64,000 nucleotides of DNA, from positions 2,984,001 to 3,048,000 of the forward strand of contig CP136052.1 of the NCBI GenBank assembly GCA_032620915.1. The letters run 5' to 3'. Positions 1 to 8,807 of the stretch are shown piece after piece. Position 1 is the stretch's first letter, and each line of letters opens with the position of its first letter. The position numbers and the translations under genes were made by a program. Below the pieces are notes generated by a model that did not search any database, was not told the origin of the DNA, and saw only the letters and a program-made list of their open reading frames with translations. Origin of the DNA: Oscillospiraceae bacterium NTUH-002-81 (lineage in GTDB: Bacteria; Bacillota; Clostridia; Lachnospirales; Lachnospiraceae).

Positions 1-1911
1 AGTGGTGTAGATATGAAAAGCATTGAGGCTTTTTTCCATGGAACCACAACGATCATTAATGCACTGACAGAAAGAAAAGGTGCAAAAACAGCCTTGATCA
101 CAACAAAGGGTTTCCGGGATATTCTGGAACTGGCGAGAGGTAATCGTCCGGATTTGTTTAACATGGTATTTGAAAAACCAACACCGTTTGTTCCGCGTTA
201 TTTACGCCGTGAAGTGACAGAACGTATCAGCTATAAAGGTGAAATTCTGACACCATTAAGTGAAGAAGATATTCGCACGGCAGTGGAATATCTGAAAAAG
301 GAACAGGTGGAGGCTATTGCTGTCTGCTACATCAATTCTTATGCAAATGAAGAACATGAACGTAAAACAGTTGAAAAAATCAAAGAATTATGGCCGGAAG
401 TATATGTATGCCCGTCTGTTGATATCACGAGAGAATGGCGTGAATATGAAAGAACCTCAACAGCTGTTCTGAATGCATACGTTATGCCGGTGGCATCCTC
501 TTATCTGAATCGTCTGGGACAGAGACTTACAGATGCCGGAATGCCGGAAAACCGTTACATCATGCAGAGTAATGGCGGAACTACAACATTTGAACAGGCA
601 AAACTGACTCCTGTTAATATTGTAGAATCAGGTCCTGTAGCCGGTGTGTTTGGTGCTTCTATTCTTGGAAAAATCATTGGCGAACCGAATATTATCGCAT
701 TTGATGTGGGTGGAACAACAGCGAAATGTTCTCTGATCGATCAGGGAGCAATAAAAGTAACTACTTCTTACTATATCGAAAAAGACGAAAGACATGCAGG
801 CTATCCGATCATGGCACCTGTTATCGATATTGTAGAGATCGGAAATGGTGGAGGATCCATCGCATGGATCGATGAAGGAGGATCTCTGAAAGTTGGACCA
901 AAGAGTGCAGGTGCGCTTCCGGGACCTGTTGCTTATGGAAAGAACGGAACAGAACCCACCACCACAGATGCCAATCTGATTGCAGGACGTCTTTCTGCGA
1001 AGAATTTCGACATGGAAGTCTCTCTTGACAATGTGAAGAATGCTTTGGTGGAAAAAGTCGGAAAACATTTTAATATTTCTGCGGAAGAATCAGCAGAGAG
1101 CATTATTCGTGTGGCAGATTCTAATATGAATAATGCGTTAAAGCTGATTTCTGTACGGCGTGGATATGACCCTCGTGATTTTGCGATGGTTGCATTTGGA
1201 GGAGGAGGCCCGATGCATGGACCGACACTCGCCAAAGAACTGAATATTCGTAAGGTCATTATTCCGGTAGCAGCTTCTGTATTTTCAGCATGGGGTATGC
1301 TGATGAGTGATATTCGTCATGACTTTATTCAGACAAAGATTCTTTCATTCCAGAATGCTTCTATGGATGAACTGAATGCGATGTGGAAATCACAGATTGA
1401 TGAGGCACATAAGATACTGGCATCTGAGGGACTTAAGGAAGATCAGGCTGTATTTACTTTTATTGCAGATATGCGTTATGCGGGACAGGAACATACGGTA
1501 CAGGTACAGGCTCCGGCTTATCCATGGAAAGAGGAAGATCGTGCTGAAATCATGAATCGTTTCCACAAAACACATGAGCATTTCTATACCTTCTCATTGC
1601 CAGATACACCGGCAGAGATTGTAAATCTTCATCTTGTGGCATATGGTCAGTTGAACAAACCTGCATTACAGAAGATTGCACCTCAAAAAGATGATATTTC
1701 CAGCGCATTGAAGGAAACACGTCCTGTATTCTTTAACGGTGATGGCTGGCTGGATACACCAATCTATGATCGGAGCAAGCTTGGATTCGGTGCAAAAGCA
1801 CAGGGTCCATTGGTTGTAGAAGAGCCTACTACCGCAACTGTAGTTTGCCCGGGACAAAGCTTAAGTGTAGATGAATACGGTAACCTGATCGTAGAAATGG
1901 AGATGGAATAA
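1..1911 (+). CDS. hyuA: Hydantoinase/oxoprolinase family protein, A subunit (5' end outside window)
   Basis: The reading frame is open from base 1, so the first methionine seen at 13 is internal and the true start lies upstream. HyuA-type proteins begin with an ASKHA-type Gly-rich ATP-binding segment that is missing here. Visible features are GTTTIINAL near the start, the second phosphate-binding stretch AFDVGGTTAKCSL near residue 230, and AFGGGGPMHGP near residue 395, all typical of the hydantoinase A/oxoprolinase fold. The family performs ATP-dependent opening or carboxylation of cyclic amides and ketones (5-oxoproline, hydantoins, acetone or acetophenone); the substrate here cannot be told. 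The stop codon overlaps the start of the B subunit by one base (TAATG), so the two are translationally coupled and probably form one cytoplasmic enzyme complex. Confidence 0.9.
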   Translation, partial: SGVDMKSIEAFFHGTTTIINALTERKGAKTALITTKGFRDILELARGNRPDLFNMVFEKPTPFVPRYLRREVTERISYKGEILTPLSEEDIRTAVEYLKKEQVEAIAVCYINSYANEEHERKTVEKIKELWPEVYVCPSVDITREWREYERTSTAVLNAYVMPVASSYLNRLGQRLTDAGMPENRYIMQSNGGTTTFEQAKLTPVNIVESGPVAGVFGASILGKIIGEPNIIAFDVGGTTAKCSLIDQGAIKVTTSYYIEKDERHAGYPIMAPVIDIVEIGNGGGSIAWIDEGGSLKVGPKSAGALPGPVAYGKNGTEPTTTDANLIAGRLSAKNFDMEVSLDNVKNALVEKVGKHFNISAEESAESIIRVADSNMNNALKLISVRRGYDPRDFAMVAFGGGGPMHGPTLAKELNIRKVIIPVAASVFSAWGMLMSDIRHDFIQTKILSFQNASMDELNAMWKSQIDEAHKILASEGLKEDQAVFTFIADMRYAGQEHTVQVQAPAYPWKEEDRAEIMNRFHKTHEHFYTFSLPDTPAEIVNLHLVAYGQLNKPALQKIAPQKDDISSALKETRPVFFNGDGWLDTPIYDRSKLGFGAKAQGPLVVEEPTTATVVCPGQSLSVDEYGNLIVEMEME

Positions 1912-3650
1912 TGGCTGAGAAAGAAAAGATTAATCCGGTCACACTGGATATTGTAAAAGACTCTTTGATTGCAGTAAGTAACGAAATTTTCTATGCATTT
2001 GCACAGACTTCCATGAGCCCGATTATTTATGAAACACTGGATTATGCCAGCGGTATTGCAGATGCTGAAGGTCGACTGCTTACCCAGGGAAATGGTGTTA
2101 CCGGATTTATCGGTATGATTTCACCCATGATTTGTGCAGTTGTGGAGAAACATGGAAAGGAAAATCTTCATCCGGGTGATGTATATATTATCAACGATCC
2201 GTTTATGGGCGGAGGAACCCATATGTCCGATGTTGGAATGGTAATGCCTATATTCTATCATGACGAGCTGATTGCTTTTGCTGGTAACAAAGCTCATTGG
2301 AGTGATATCGGAGGCATGGCACCAGGATCCTTTACGACTGATGCAACAAACCTTTATCAGGAAGGTATGTGTTTCTCTGGTACAAAACTGGTGGATCGCG
2401 GAGAACTGGTGGAACCTGTATGGGATCTGATGCGCAGCAATATGCGTTATCCGCAGATCTCACAGGGAGATATGTGGGGTCAGATATCCTCTCTTCGTAC
2501 AGGTGAAAAACGTATTTGTGAATTATGCGATAAATATGGGGCAGACGTTGTAAAAGGATCTATGGAACGTCTGGTATCCCAGGGCGAAAAAGTAGCCCGC
2601 CGCCGTCTGGCTGAGATGCCAAAAGGCACATGGGAAATGGATGAATACATGGACAACGATGGACATGGCAATCCAGTTCATTTACAGGTAAAAGTTACCA
2701 TTACCGATGATGAATTTATTGCTGATTTCACGGGTAGCGATCCGCAGGTAGTAGGATGCGTGAATTCCGGAGCAACGGCAGCATATGCAGGTGTAAAAGT
2801 AGTCTTTATGTCTGTGGTAGGACCAGAGTTGGCCGTAAATGATGGTGTATTTGCACCGCTGCGGACAATCTGTGAACCTGGCAGTGTATTGAAAGCGAAT
2901 CGTCCGGCAGCAACCTCCTGTTATTATGAAAGCATGATTTACGTTATTGACTTGGTATGGAAAGCACTTGCACCGGTTTTCCCGGAATCTCTTGGTGCAG
3001 GACATTTACTTTCTGTATGTACCGTATTGATGGCCGGAAAACATCAGGACTTTGGAAATGATTATCTGATTATTGAGCCAACTGTTGGCGGATGGGGAGC
3101 TTGCAAAGGCCATGATGGTCAGGTAGGACTTTTCTGTGTTGGCGATGGAGAAACTTATAATGTGCCGGTAGAGATGGCTGAGACTCGTTATGGAATTCGT
3201 GTAGATGAGCACAGTCTGCATACTGATGGGGCAGGTGCGGGAGAATACCGTGGCGGAAGTGGTGCGGTTCGTGTATACCGTTCTATGAATGAGAATCAGA
3301 CCTTTACAGCATCTTTTGGTCGAAATAAATGGCCGGTATGGGGTGCAGCTGGTGGAAAAGACGGTTCTGTAAATTATTTCCAGTTTATTGATGCAGATGG
3401 AACCGTAAGCGAACCAATGGGAATTGCAGCACGCCGTGTTATGAATACCAATGATGTTGTGCGTATGGTTACAGCAACTGGTGGTGGATATGGTAATCCG
3501 TTTAAGCGTCCTGCTGAAAAAGTAGCTATGGATGTTAAGAATGAATATATCACTGTGGAACAGGCCAAGGCTGACTATGGTGTTTTGGTTGATCCTGAAA
3601 CATTCAAAGTGCTTGGATTGACAGAAGAACGTCAGAAAGCTGAAAAATAA
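1911..3650 (+). CDS. hyuB: Hydantoinase/oxoprolinase family protein, B subunit
   Basis: This 579-residue protein has the length and sequence of the hydantoinase B/acetone carboxylase alpha family. It opens with INPVTLDIVKDSL, followed by FAQTSMSPIIYETLDYASG, the conserved NDPFMGGGTHMSDV near residue 99, and a Gly-rich C-terminal part with TATGGGYGNPF near residue 525. The start overlaps the A-subunit stop. It supplies the partner subunit of the ATP-dependent cyclic-amide or ketone-processing enzyme encoded upstream. A hairpin terminator follows directly, so the A/B pair probably ends its transcript here. The exact substrate is unknown. Confidence 0.9.
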   Translation: MAEKEKINPVTLDIVKDSLIAVSNEIFYAFAQTSMSPIIYETLDYASGIADAEGRLLTQGNGVTGFIGMISPMICAVVEKHGKENLHPGDVYIINDPFMGGGTHMSDVGMVMPIFYHDELIAFAGNKAHWSDIGGMAPGSFTTDATNLYQEGMCFSGTKLVDRGELVEPVWDLMRSNMRYPQISQGDMWGQISSLRTGEKRICELCDKYGADVVKGSMERLVSQGEKVARRRLAEMPKGTWEMDEYMDNDGHGNPVHLQVKVTITDDEFIADFTGSDPQVVGCVNSGATAAYAGVKVVFMSVVGPELAVNDGVFAPLRTICEPGSVLKANRPAATSCYYESMIYVIDLVWKALAPVFPESLGAGHLLSVCTVLMAGKHQDFGNDYLIIEPTVGGWGACKGHDGQVGLFCVGDGETYNVPVEMAETRYGIRVDEHSLHTDGAGAGEYRGGSGAVRVYRSMNENQTFTASFGRNKWPVWGAAGGKDGSVNYFQFIDADGTVSEPMGIAARRVMNTNDVVRMVTATGGGYGNPFKRPAEKVAMDVKNEYITVEQAKADYGVLVDPETFKVLGLTEERQKAEK

Positions 3651-3675
3651 TATCATATTCAATGTATAAAGTAGA

Positions 3676-3721
3676 TGCCGCAAAATCACTGAGATAAGGA
3701 ATTTTGCGGCACTTCTTGTTT
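3676..3721 (+). terminator. Rho-independent terminator after hyuB
   Basis: An 11-bp perfect inverted repeat (TGCCGCAAAAT at 3676-3686 and its complement at 3701-3711) encloses a 14-base loop and is followed by a T-rich stretch. It lies 25 bp past the hyuB stop, so it separates this pair from the downstream permease. The rest of 3722-3944 shows no gene; it holds the leader of the permease. Confidence 0.8.
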
Positions 3722-3944
3722 AGGAGATTTTTTAGTACTTTTTGAAAATATACTGATATTCTCAATACCTTTGGTCTCATAATAGGTAACCAATATCTTT
3801 TTGAATTCTACGACATAATTTACGAAGGGTGAGGAGCCCTATTAAGTCGAAAGGAAAATCCACAATACAAAATGATATTCTTTTTTTCTGGATGTTTCTG
3901 TGATATACTTATATGCAGTCGTATCAGACCGGAAAGGAAATATT

Positions 3945-5093
3945 ATGTTACAAAAATTATATGTTTTTTTCAGGAAAGAAACCGTTTTGTCAATCGCAAT
4001 GATCCTGGCGCTTCTTTCTATGTTCTGGGTCAGACCGGATAAGGCTTATTTTACTTATATCGATTTCAGGACTCTCGGGCTCCTCTTCTGTTTGATGGCA
4101 ATTGTAGCTGGTTTGAAGGCTGTTGGTGTTTTTGATATACTTGCCAAAAAATTGCTGATGGGAACATCGGGAACTGTGGGTGTGATCAGGCTGTTGGTAC
4201 TCTTATGTTTCTTCCTGTCAATGGTGATCACCAATGATGTGGCATTGATTACTTTTGTTCCTCTTGCACTGATCATTGTGCATAAACTGCCAAAGGAACT
4301 GGGCAATTACTGGCTTCTTAAAATAGTAGCCATGCAGACAATCGCTGCTAATCTCGGAAGCATGCTCACACCAATCGGAAATCCGCAGAACCTTTATCTA
4401 TATGCCAGAGCAGGGATGTCCACGGCAGAATTAATAACCCTGATGCTTCCCTATTCCGCCACAGCACTTATCCTTCTTCTGATATGGATACAGGTAGCCG
4501 CTGCCAAAGCACCTCACGTATGCGGTTCCGAAAAAAATAAAACTCTTTTAGGATTCTCTGACAGAAAAGAACTTAACATGGAATACCTGGCCGCTTACCT
4601 GATCTTATTTACAATCTGCCTGCTCACTGTTGCACGTATCATTCCATACCAGATTCCTCTTGTATTGGTTCTTATATATATGCTGCTAAGAAACAGGGAA
4701 AATATAAGCAGAGTGGATTACTCCCTGCTTGCCACCTTTATCGCATTATTTATTTTTATCGGCAACCTTGGAAGGATTCCGCAATTCAGCAGTTTTCTGG
4801 AAAGAATCATGGCAGGAAGGGAAACACTTACTGCTGTTCTTGCTAGTCAGATTATGAGCAATGTTCCCGCTGCGCTTCTTTTATCCGGCTTTACAGATAA
4901 TTACCGGGCTTTAATTGTCGGAACCAATATTGGAGGTCTCGGCACTCTGATTGCATCCATGGCAAGCCTGATAAGTTTCAAATATATTGCAAAAGAAAAC
5001 AGGAATCTGAGAGGGAAGTATTTGGGAATATTCACAACCTCCAATATTATATTCATGATATTCATGTTAATATTGTATTTTTTTCTTAGATAA
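3945..5093 (+). CDS. SLC13/ArsB-like anion permease
   Basis: This is a very hydrophobic protein of 382 residues with about ten membrane segments. I chose the ATG at 3945 rather than the one 45 bases upstream because GGAAAGGAAA precedes it at normal spacing and the protein then starts MLQKLYVFF. The motif GSMLTPIGNPQNLYLY near residue 140 is the signature loop of the ion-transporter superfamily that includes CitT, ArsB and NhaD. The family moves di- or tricarboxylates, sulfate, arsenite or sodium/protons, and the substrate is not clear here. Length is slightly below the usual 420-450. It is separated from hyuAB by a terminator, so a shared pathway is only a guess. Confidence 0.8.
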   Translation: MLQKLYVFFRKETVLSIAMILALLSMFWVRPDKAYFTYIDFRTLGLLFCLMAIVAGLKAVGVFDILAKKLLMGTSGTVGVIRLLVLLCFFLSMVITNDVALITFVPLALIIVHKLPKELGNYWLLKIVAMQTIAANLGSMLTPIGNPQNLYLYARAGMSTAELITLMLPYSATALILLLIWIQVAAAKAPHVCGSEKNKTLLGFSDRKELNMEYLAAYLILFTICLLTVARIIPYQIPLVLVLIYMLLRNRENISRVDYSLLATFIALFIFIGNLGRIPQFSSFLERIMAGRETLTAVLASQIMSNVPAALLLSGFTDNYRALIVGTNIGGLGTLIASMASLISFKYIAKENRNLRGKYLGIFTTSNIIFMIFMLILYFFLR

Positions 5094-5117
5094 AGGTTTT
5101 CCCGGAATTACAAAAGC

Positions 5118-5558
5118 TATAACAATTCTTTCTTCGCAAAAAATTCTCCGCGGCACTCTCCTCCTCTTGGCTATCGTATGTGGCAGAAAAAAGAATCTAA
5201 ACTGGAACTGGCAGCCTCCATGATCCGGCAGATTATGCCTGAATTTCACAGCAAAGATCATATCATCATCCTTTGTGACAGCTGGTATACAAAACAGAAT
5301 CTGGTATCCATCGTTGATGAATATCCGAATCTGGATCTGATTGGCAATGCAAGGATTGATTCTGTCATGTATGATCCTGCTCCTGCACATACCGGCCGCA
5401 GAGGACGTCCCGCCAAACATGGGAAGAGACTTTCTGTTGAAACAGATTTTGCTTTTTCCAATGAAAAGATCGGAGATTACTATATCGGAGCACACCGTGT
5501 GATCACCAACCTTTTTGGATGTCGGGAAATTCAGGCTTATGGTGGGGAATATAACTTA
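5118..5558 (+). pseudogene. Transposase remnant (DDE type)
   Basis: One frame runs from before the permease stop through 5178 to about 5540. It contains a DDE-transposase-like stretch, IIILCDSWYTKQNLVSIVDE, and a basic GRRGRPAKHGKRLS segment seen in IS4/IS1380-type and related transposases. Neither the N-terminal part nor the C-terminal catalytic part is present. The reading frame runs on into unrelated sequence after about 5555. No terminal inverted repeats were recognised. It marks an old insertion between the permease and the surface protein. Confidence 0.6.
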
Positions 5559-5604
5559 TCGCTTATGGTGGGGAAACCCGCTATTTGCTGCTTTGTGGCA
5601 ATAG

Positions 5605-5632
5605 AAAAGCGCCACATCGCTGCGGCGCTTTT
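5605..5632 (-). terminator. Terminator of the surface protein gene
   Basis: A 9-bp perfect inverted repeat (AAAAGCGCC at 5605-5613 with GGCGCTTTT at 5624-5632) lies just past the stop of the minus-strand surface protein. On the minus strand the stem is followed by T-rich sequence. Confidence 0.7.
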
Positions 5633-5668
5633 GCTTTGCCCGGAAGATGGAGCGAGGGGGCTGTTCAG

Positions 5669-7522
5669 TTATCTGTTGTGCTTTTTCTTGCTGGCAACAA
5701 CGGCTGTTCCAATGGCTGCACTACCGCTGACAAGCATAAGGACAACCAGCAAAGCAGGGTTGCTGGTGTCGCCAGTCTGCGGAATGGTGTACTGAGGTGT
5801 GGCTGTTGCAGCAGGTGCCGGAGTGGCCGTGGCAGCAGGTGCCGGGGTGGTCTTGTCGGCGTCCTTGTATTGCAGGGCAGCAATCGCATCTTCAATAGCC
5901 TTTGCCATAGCGTCAACCTCTGCCTGCTGGGTAATGTTCTTACCACGGGTCACAGCATTCACAGCGGCTTCCACGGCGGTGAAGTCCTTGTAGTTATCCT
6001 TGTTCAGTGCATTTGCTTTGGCAATGGCTGCATCTACCTTTGTATAATCTGCATCCTTGTATTGCAGGGCAGCAATGGCATCTTCGATAGCCTTTGCCAT
6101 GGCATCTACTTCGTCCTGTTCGGTAATGCTCTTGTCACGGACAACAGCATTGACGGCAGCTTCCACGGCGGTGAGGTCCTTGTAGTTGTCCTTGTTCAGT
6201 GCATTTGCCTTGGCAATGGCTGCGTCTACTTTGGTGTAGTCGGCAGGTAAATAAGTCATTGCAACCGTCTGCGTATGCGTTGCCGCATCGGCGGTGATCG
6301 TTATATTGCCGGTGTATGCTTTGCAGTTATCGGCTGTTACTTCAACAGGGTAAGTTCCTGCTTCCAAACTGACAGAGCCGGTAACCTCCTGACCATTCAC
6401 TTTAACAACAACATTGGTCAGACCGTCCGGCGTTACAACGAAAGAAACCGGATAGACAGCCTTTGTGATAAAATGAACATTTTTATAAAGTGCAAAGTAC
6501 TGATTACCGCTGGAAAGCAGGTCAATTTCTGTTCCTTCCGAGTCTACAGCTTTTGCATAGTTCAGATGATAGCCATCGGCAATCACAGGCACACATTCAT
6601 CGAAAATTGCAGGGATATTATTCGCATTCGTATTCTTTGCATCAATCTCTGCTTCTTCTACGGTAAAAGTACCGTTACCGCCCATCGGGTATTTACCGTC
6701 AGTGGTTACTTTGGCGCCGCCCTTGATCAGAATATCGCCATTAGTCCATATTGCGCTGTCCGCAGTAGAGGTGCATTTTACCTCGCCGCCGTTAACCGTC
6801 AGATTGCCCTCGGTAAACAAAGCGGGATAATGGCTTGTTGCTTCCACCTTGGAGTTGATAATTTCAATTTTGCCCGCGCCGTTTTCATCGCCCATATACA
6901 CTGCGTTAAATTGATCCTCGCTTGCAATCAAAGCAACCTCACTGTTGTTTTTGATTTCCAGTTCCTTGGCGCTTGCAGCAGTGTAATAGGAAGAAACCGC
7001 AACCTTTGCGCCGTCAATGGAAAGTATTCCTTTGTTATAAGAAGTAATTCCGCAGCCCTCAGCAGAAGTTATATCAAGCTTTGCACCTTCGGATATGCTG
7101 ATGTTGCCATTAAGCGTATAGAGTGCATCCCATTTTACATTGATTGTAAGCTTACCGTCACCGATAATATTGTAATTATCACTGCTACCGTCTGCAAAAA
7201 TTCCGCCGCCGTTATCTAAAGTAATGCTGTTTGTGCCGGAAAGTTTGATCGTTAAATCGGTGTCTCCGACTACTCTGATACCGTACTTAGGACTTTCATC
7301 GCTTTTGCCGCCGTTTGTAATTGCGGCATTGTTAAGCGTAAGGGTCTTTGTATTCGGGTCATAGCTTGCGGTTCCTTCTCCACAAGCGATAGAGAGCTTT
7401 TCGCTTGTGAACTGTTCGCCGTTTACATACAGATTGTAGTTTTCCGTAGCAAAGGCTACGGTCGGTAGCAATCCAGCTACCATTACAATGCTGAGTAGGA
7501 CTGCAAATAGTTTTTTCTTCAT
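5669..7522 (-). CDS. LPXTG-type cell-wall-anchored surface protein with FIVAR repeats
   Basis: The 617-residue protein begins with a clear signal peptide (MKKKLFAVLLSIVMVAGLLP, cleavage likely after AFA). Residues about 30-340 are rich in short turns such as GNISISEGAKLDITSAEG, resembling the beta-helical carbohydrate-binding domains of gut surface proteins. Next comes a PEGA/MBG-like stretch, then two 64-residue FIVAR-type helical repeats, a Pro/Ala/Thr linker and the sortase motif IPQTGD followed by a membrane segment and a basic tail. It should be attached to peptidoglycan by a sortase. The RBS GGAGG at 7530-7534 supports the ATG at 7522. No sortase gene is nearby. Its ligand is unknown; adhesion or glycan binding is inferred from the domains. 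Confidence 0.85.
   Translation of the reverse strand: MKKKLFAVLLSIVMVAGLLPTVAFATENYNLYVNGEQFTSEKLSIACGEGTASYDPNTKTLTLNNAAITNGGKSDESPKYGIRVVGDTDLTIKLSGTNSITLDNGGGIFADGSSDNYNIIGDGKLTINVKWDALYTLNGNISISEGAKLDITSAEGCGITSYNKGILSIDGAKVAVSSYYTAASAKELEIKNNSEVALIASEDQFNAVYMGDENGAGKIEIINSKVEATSHYPALFTEGNLTVNGGEVKCTSTADSAIWTNGDILIKGGAKVTTDGKYPMGGNGTFTVEEAEIDAKNTNANNIPAIFDECVPVIADGYHLNYAKAVDSEGTEIDLLSSGNQYFALYKNVHFITKAVYPVSFVVTPDGLTNVVVKVNGQEVTGSVSLEAGTYPVEVTADNCKAYTGNITITADAATHTQTVAMTYLPADYTKVDAAIAKANALNKDNYKDLTAVEAAVNAVVRDKSITEQDEVDAMAKAIEDAIAALQYKDADYTKVDAAIAKANALNKDNYKDFTAVEAAVNAVTRGKNITQQAEVDAMAKAIEDAIAALQYKDADKTTPAPAATATPAPAATATPQYTIPQTGDTSNPALLVVLMLVSGSAAIGTAVVASKKKHNR
5862..6245 (-). repeat. Two tandem 192-bp coding repeats
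   Basis: The same sequence recurs with a period of exactly 192 bp (for example TCCTTGTATTGCAGGGCAGC at 5862 and 6054). It encodes two 64-residue FIVAR modules starting DYTKVDAAIAKANALNKDNY. The copies differ at scattered bases, so the duplication is not very recent, but the identity is high enough for repeat-number change by recombination. Confidence 0.85.
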
Positions 7523-8007
7523 AAGAGTTCCTCCATTTTTTAATTGTCCGCTATTTACTTCCTCCGACAGCGGACACGCCGGAGAAGACAGAAGGTTTAA
7601 CCGGAAAAGATTGATTTGCCGGTCGTGGTTAGGACTTCAATATCAAACCACCATCCTTCCGGCAAACGCTAAAAACCAAAGCCAAGGCATAATGCGCCCT
7701 GTCTCCGGCAACTGGTTCGTTATAAATTGTATGAAATAAGACTTGACACGCTGAAAAACGGCGCTATGCTCCTGCCGAGCCGAGCCATTTTCGCGCCTTT
7801 GAGTATCATTGTCAAGCCCTCCTTCCGTAATTTTAGTAAGAAAAGAATATCAATCCCATTCCTCAAAAATATACATAGATATTATAGCAGATTGTCCATA
7901 AAACCACAAGTAGCGTTCAAAATATTGTCGGTCACTATTCTAAACGCATTACCTCTTCCATTATTATCCCGACTTTATGACTTCTTGAATACTATCTGAA
8001 AAAGAAA
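7523..8007. other. Long intergenic region with a possible structured leader
   Basis: No convincing gene was found. On the minus strand it would be the promoter and leader of the surface protein. A two-part imperfect hairpin is visible: TTTGCCGG (7615-7622) pairs with CCGGCAAA (7659-7666), and GTGGTT (7625-7630) pairs with AACCAC (7647-7652). It does not match a riboswitch class I can name. The AT-rich part 7800-8000 holds nothing I can support. Confidence 0.4.
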
Positions 8008-8032
8008 AACCGCTGTCCAGCCGACAGCGGTT
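8008..8032 (-). terminator. Terminator of the small membrane protein gene
   Basis: AACCGCTGTC (8008-8017) pairs with GACAGCGGTT ending at 8032. On the minus strand the stem is followed by TTTTCTTT. It lies 19 bp past the stop at 8051. Confidence 0.75.
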
Positions 8033-8050
8033 CATCGTCATATTCTGTTT

Positions 8051-8368
8051 TCAGAATAGCCAAGCAAATAACGCTGATGCAGCGACAATCAAGGCACTTC
8101 CTGCCAGCGATAACAACATCGGCGCTGCAAATGGGCATAACAGCAGCGCCACAAGCGCCGAAGCTGCCGCCTGTGCATAGCTGCCATCCAGCAGCGCGAG
8201 GAAAGCCGCAAAGCCGCCCAGCCCGGCAAGAATCATACCAATGCTGCCGCAGATACCATACAGAAGATTAAGTACAAATCCTGCCGCATAAAGCAGCGCA
8301 ATCACTGGCAACGCAAGTAAGCGCACAATCCACAGTACAACGATGTTGTTTCTTAAACGAGAAAACAT
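8051..8368 (-). CDS. Small membrane protein (CD1845-like)
   Basis: This 105-residue protein is nearly all hydrophobic, with about three membrane spans and an Ala/Leu-rich C-terminal half. The frame is open back to 8407, but that segment overlaps the end of tnpV, and the methionine at 8368 (MFSRLRNN) starts the membrane-protein part. It resembles the small integral membrane proteins often found beside mobilisation genes in clostridial conjugative transposons, such as the one at 45654. Function is unknown. Its position next to TnpV and recombinase relics suggests it belongs to the same decayed element. Confidence 0.5.
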   Translation of the reverse strand: MFSRLRNNIVVLWIVRLLALPVIALLYAAGFVLNLLYGICGSIGMILAGLGGFAAFLALLDGSYAQAAASALVALLLCPFAAPMLLSLAGSALIVAASALFAWLF

Positions 8369-8387
8369 TGATACCCCAACCATTCTT

Positions 8388-8788
8388 TCAGCAGTAGATC
8401 GACTCATTCAGCACAATCTCGGAAGCCACATTCTGCACATTGTTCATCTGCTGCAAAATCCTAACTTTTGGATTTTCTGCACCCACAGCATTTGGTTTTC
8501 CGCTTTAAGCGCTTCCGTTACGCTCTCCTTTTCGGCAAGTTGTTTTACCAGCCGAGAGAACAGTTCCTCTGCCTGCTCGTTTAGGTCGGCAGGATAATCG
8601 TTCAGCTTTCCGCTTATCAGCAGTTCGGAATAGAGTACCTTGCGGTGCTGTTTCAGATACCGCAAGTGTCGCTGTCCCCATACGCCGATGGGTCTGCCCT
8701 CCGGCTCGTCCTCTCCGGCAATCAGATAGTAGTCCCCGACAAGCTCATAACGCAAGCCTGTCCTTTCGTCTGTGATGAATTTTTCCAT
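8388..8788 (-). pseudogene. tnpV: Transposon-encoded protein TnpV, disrupted
   Basis: The start at 8788 has a good RBS (GGAGG at 8797-8801). Residues 1-105 (MEKFITDERTGLRYELVGDY, then GVWGQRHLRYLKQHRK) match the small TnpV proteins of Tn4451-like elements. The C-terminus is broken. After LWVQ a short insertion carrying the inverted repeat AAAATCC/GGATTTT, flanked by direct copies of GCAG, shifts the frame. The family's C-terminal MNNVQNVASEIVLNESIY continues in another frame to 8388. In the shifted frame the protein stops at 8444. TnpV is thought to act as an accessory or excision factor, so this copy is probably inactive. Confidence 0.7.
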
Positions 8789-8807
8789 TGTGTGTTCCTC
8801 CTTGAAT

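Noticed and set aside
6275..7219. Open frame of 314 codons opposite the surface protein gene
   Set aside because: No RBS, Cys-rich and biased composition, and it lies antisense to a well-supported protein with signal peptide and sortase motif.
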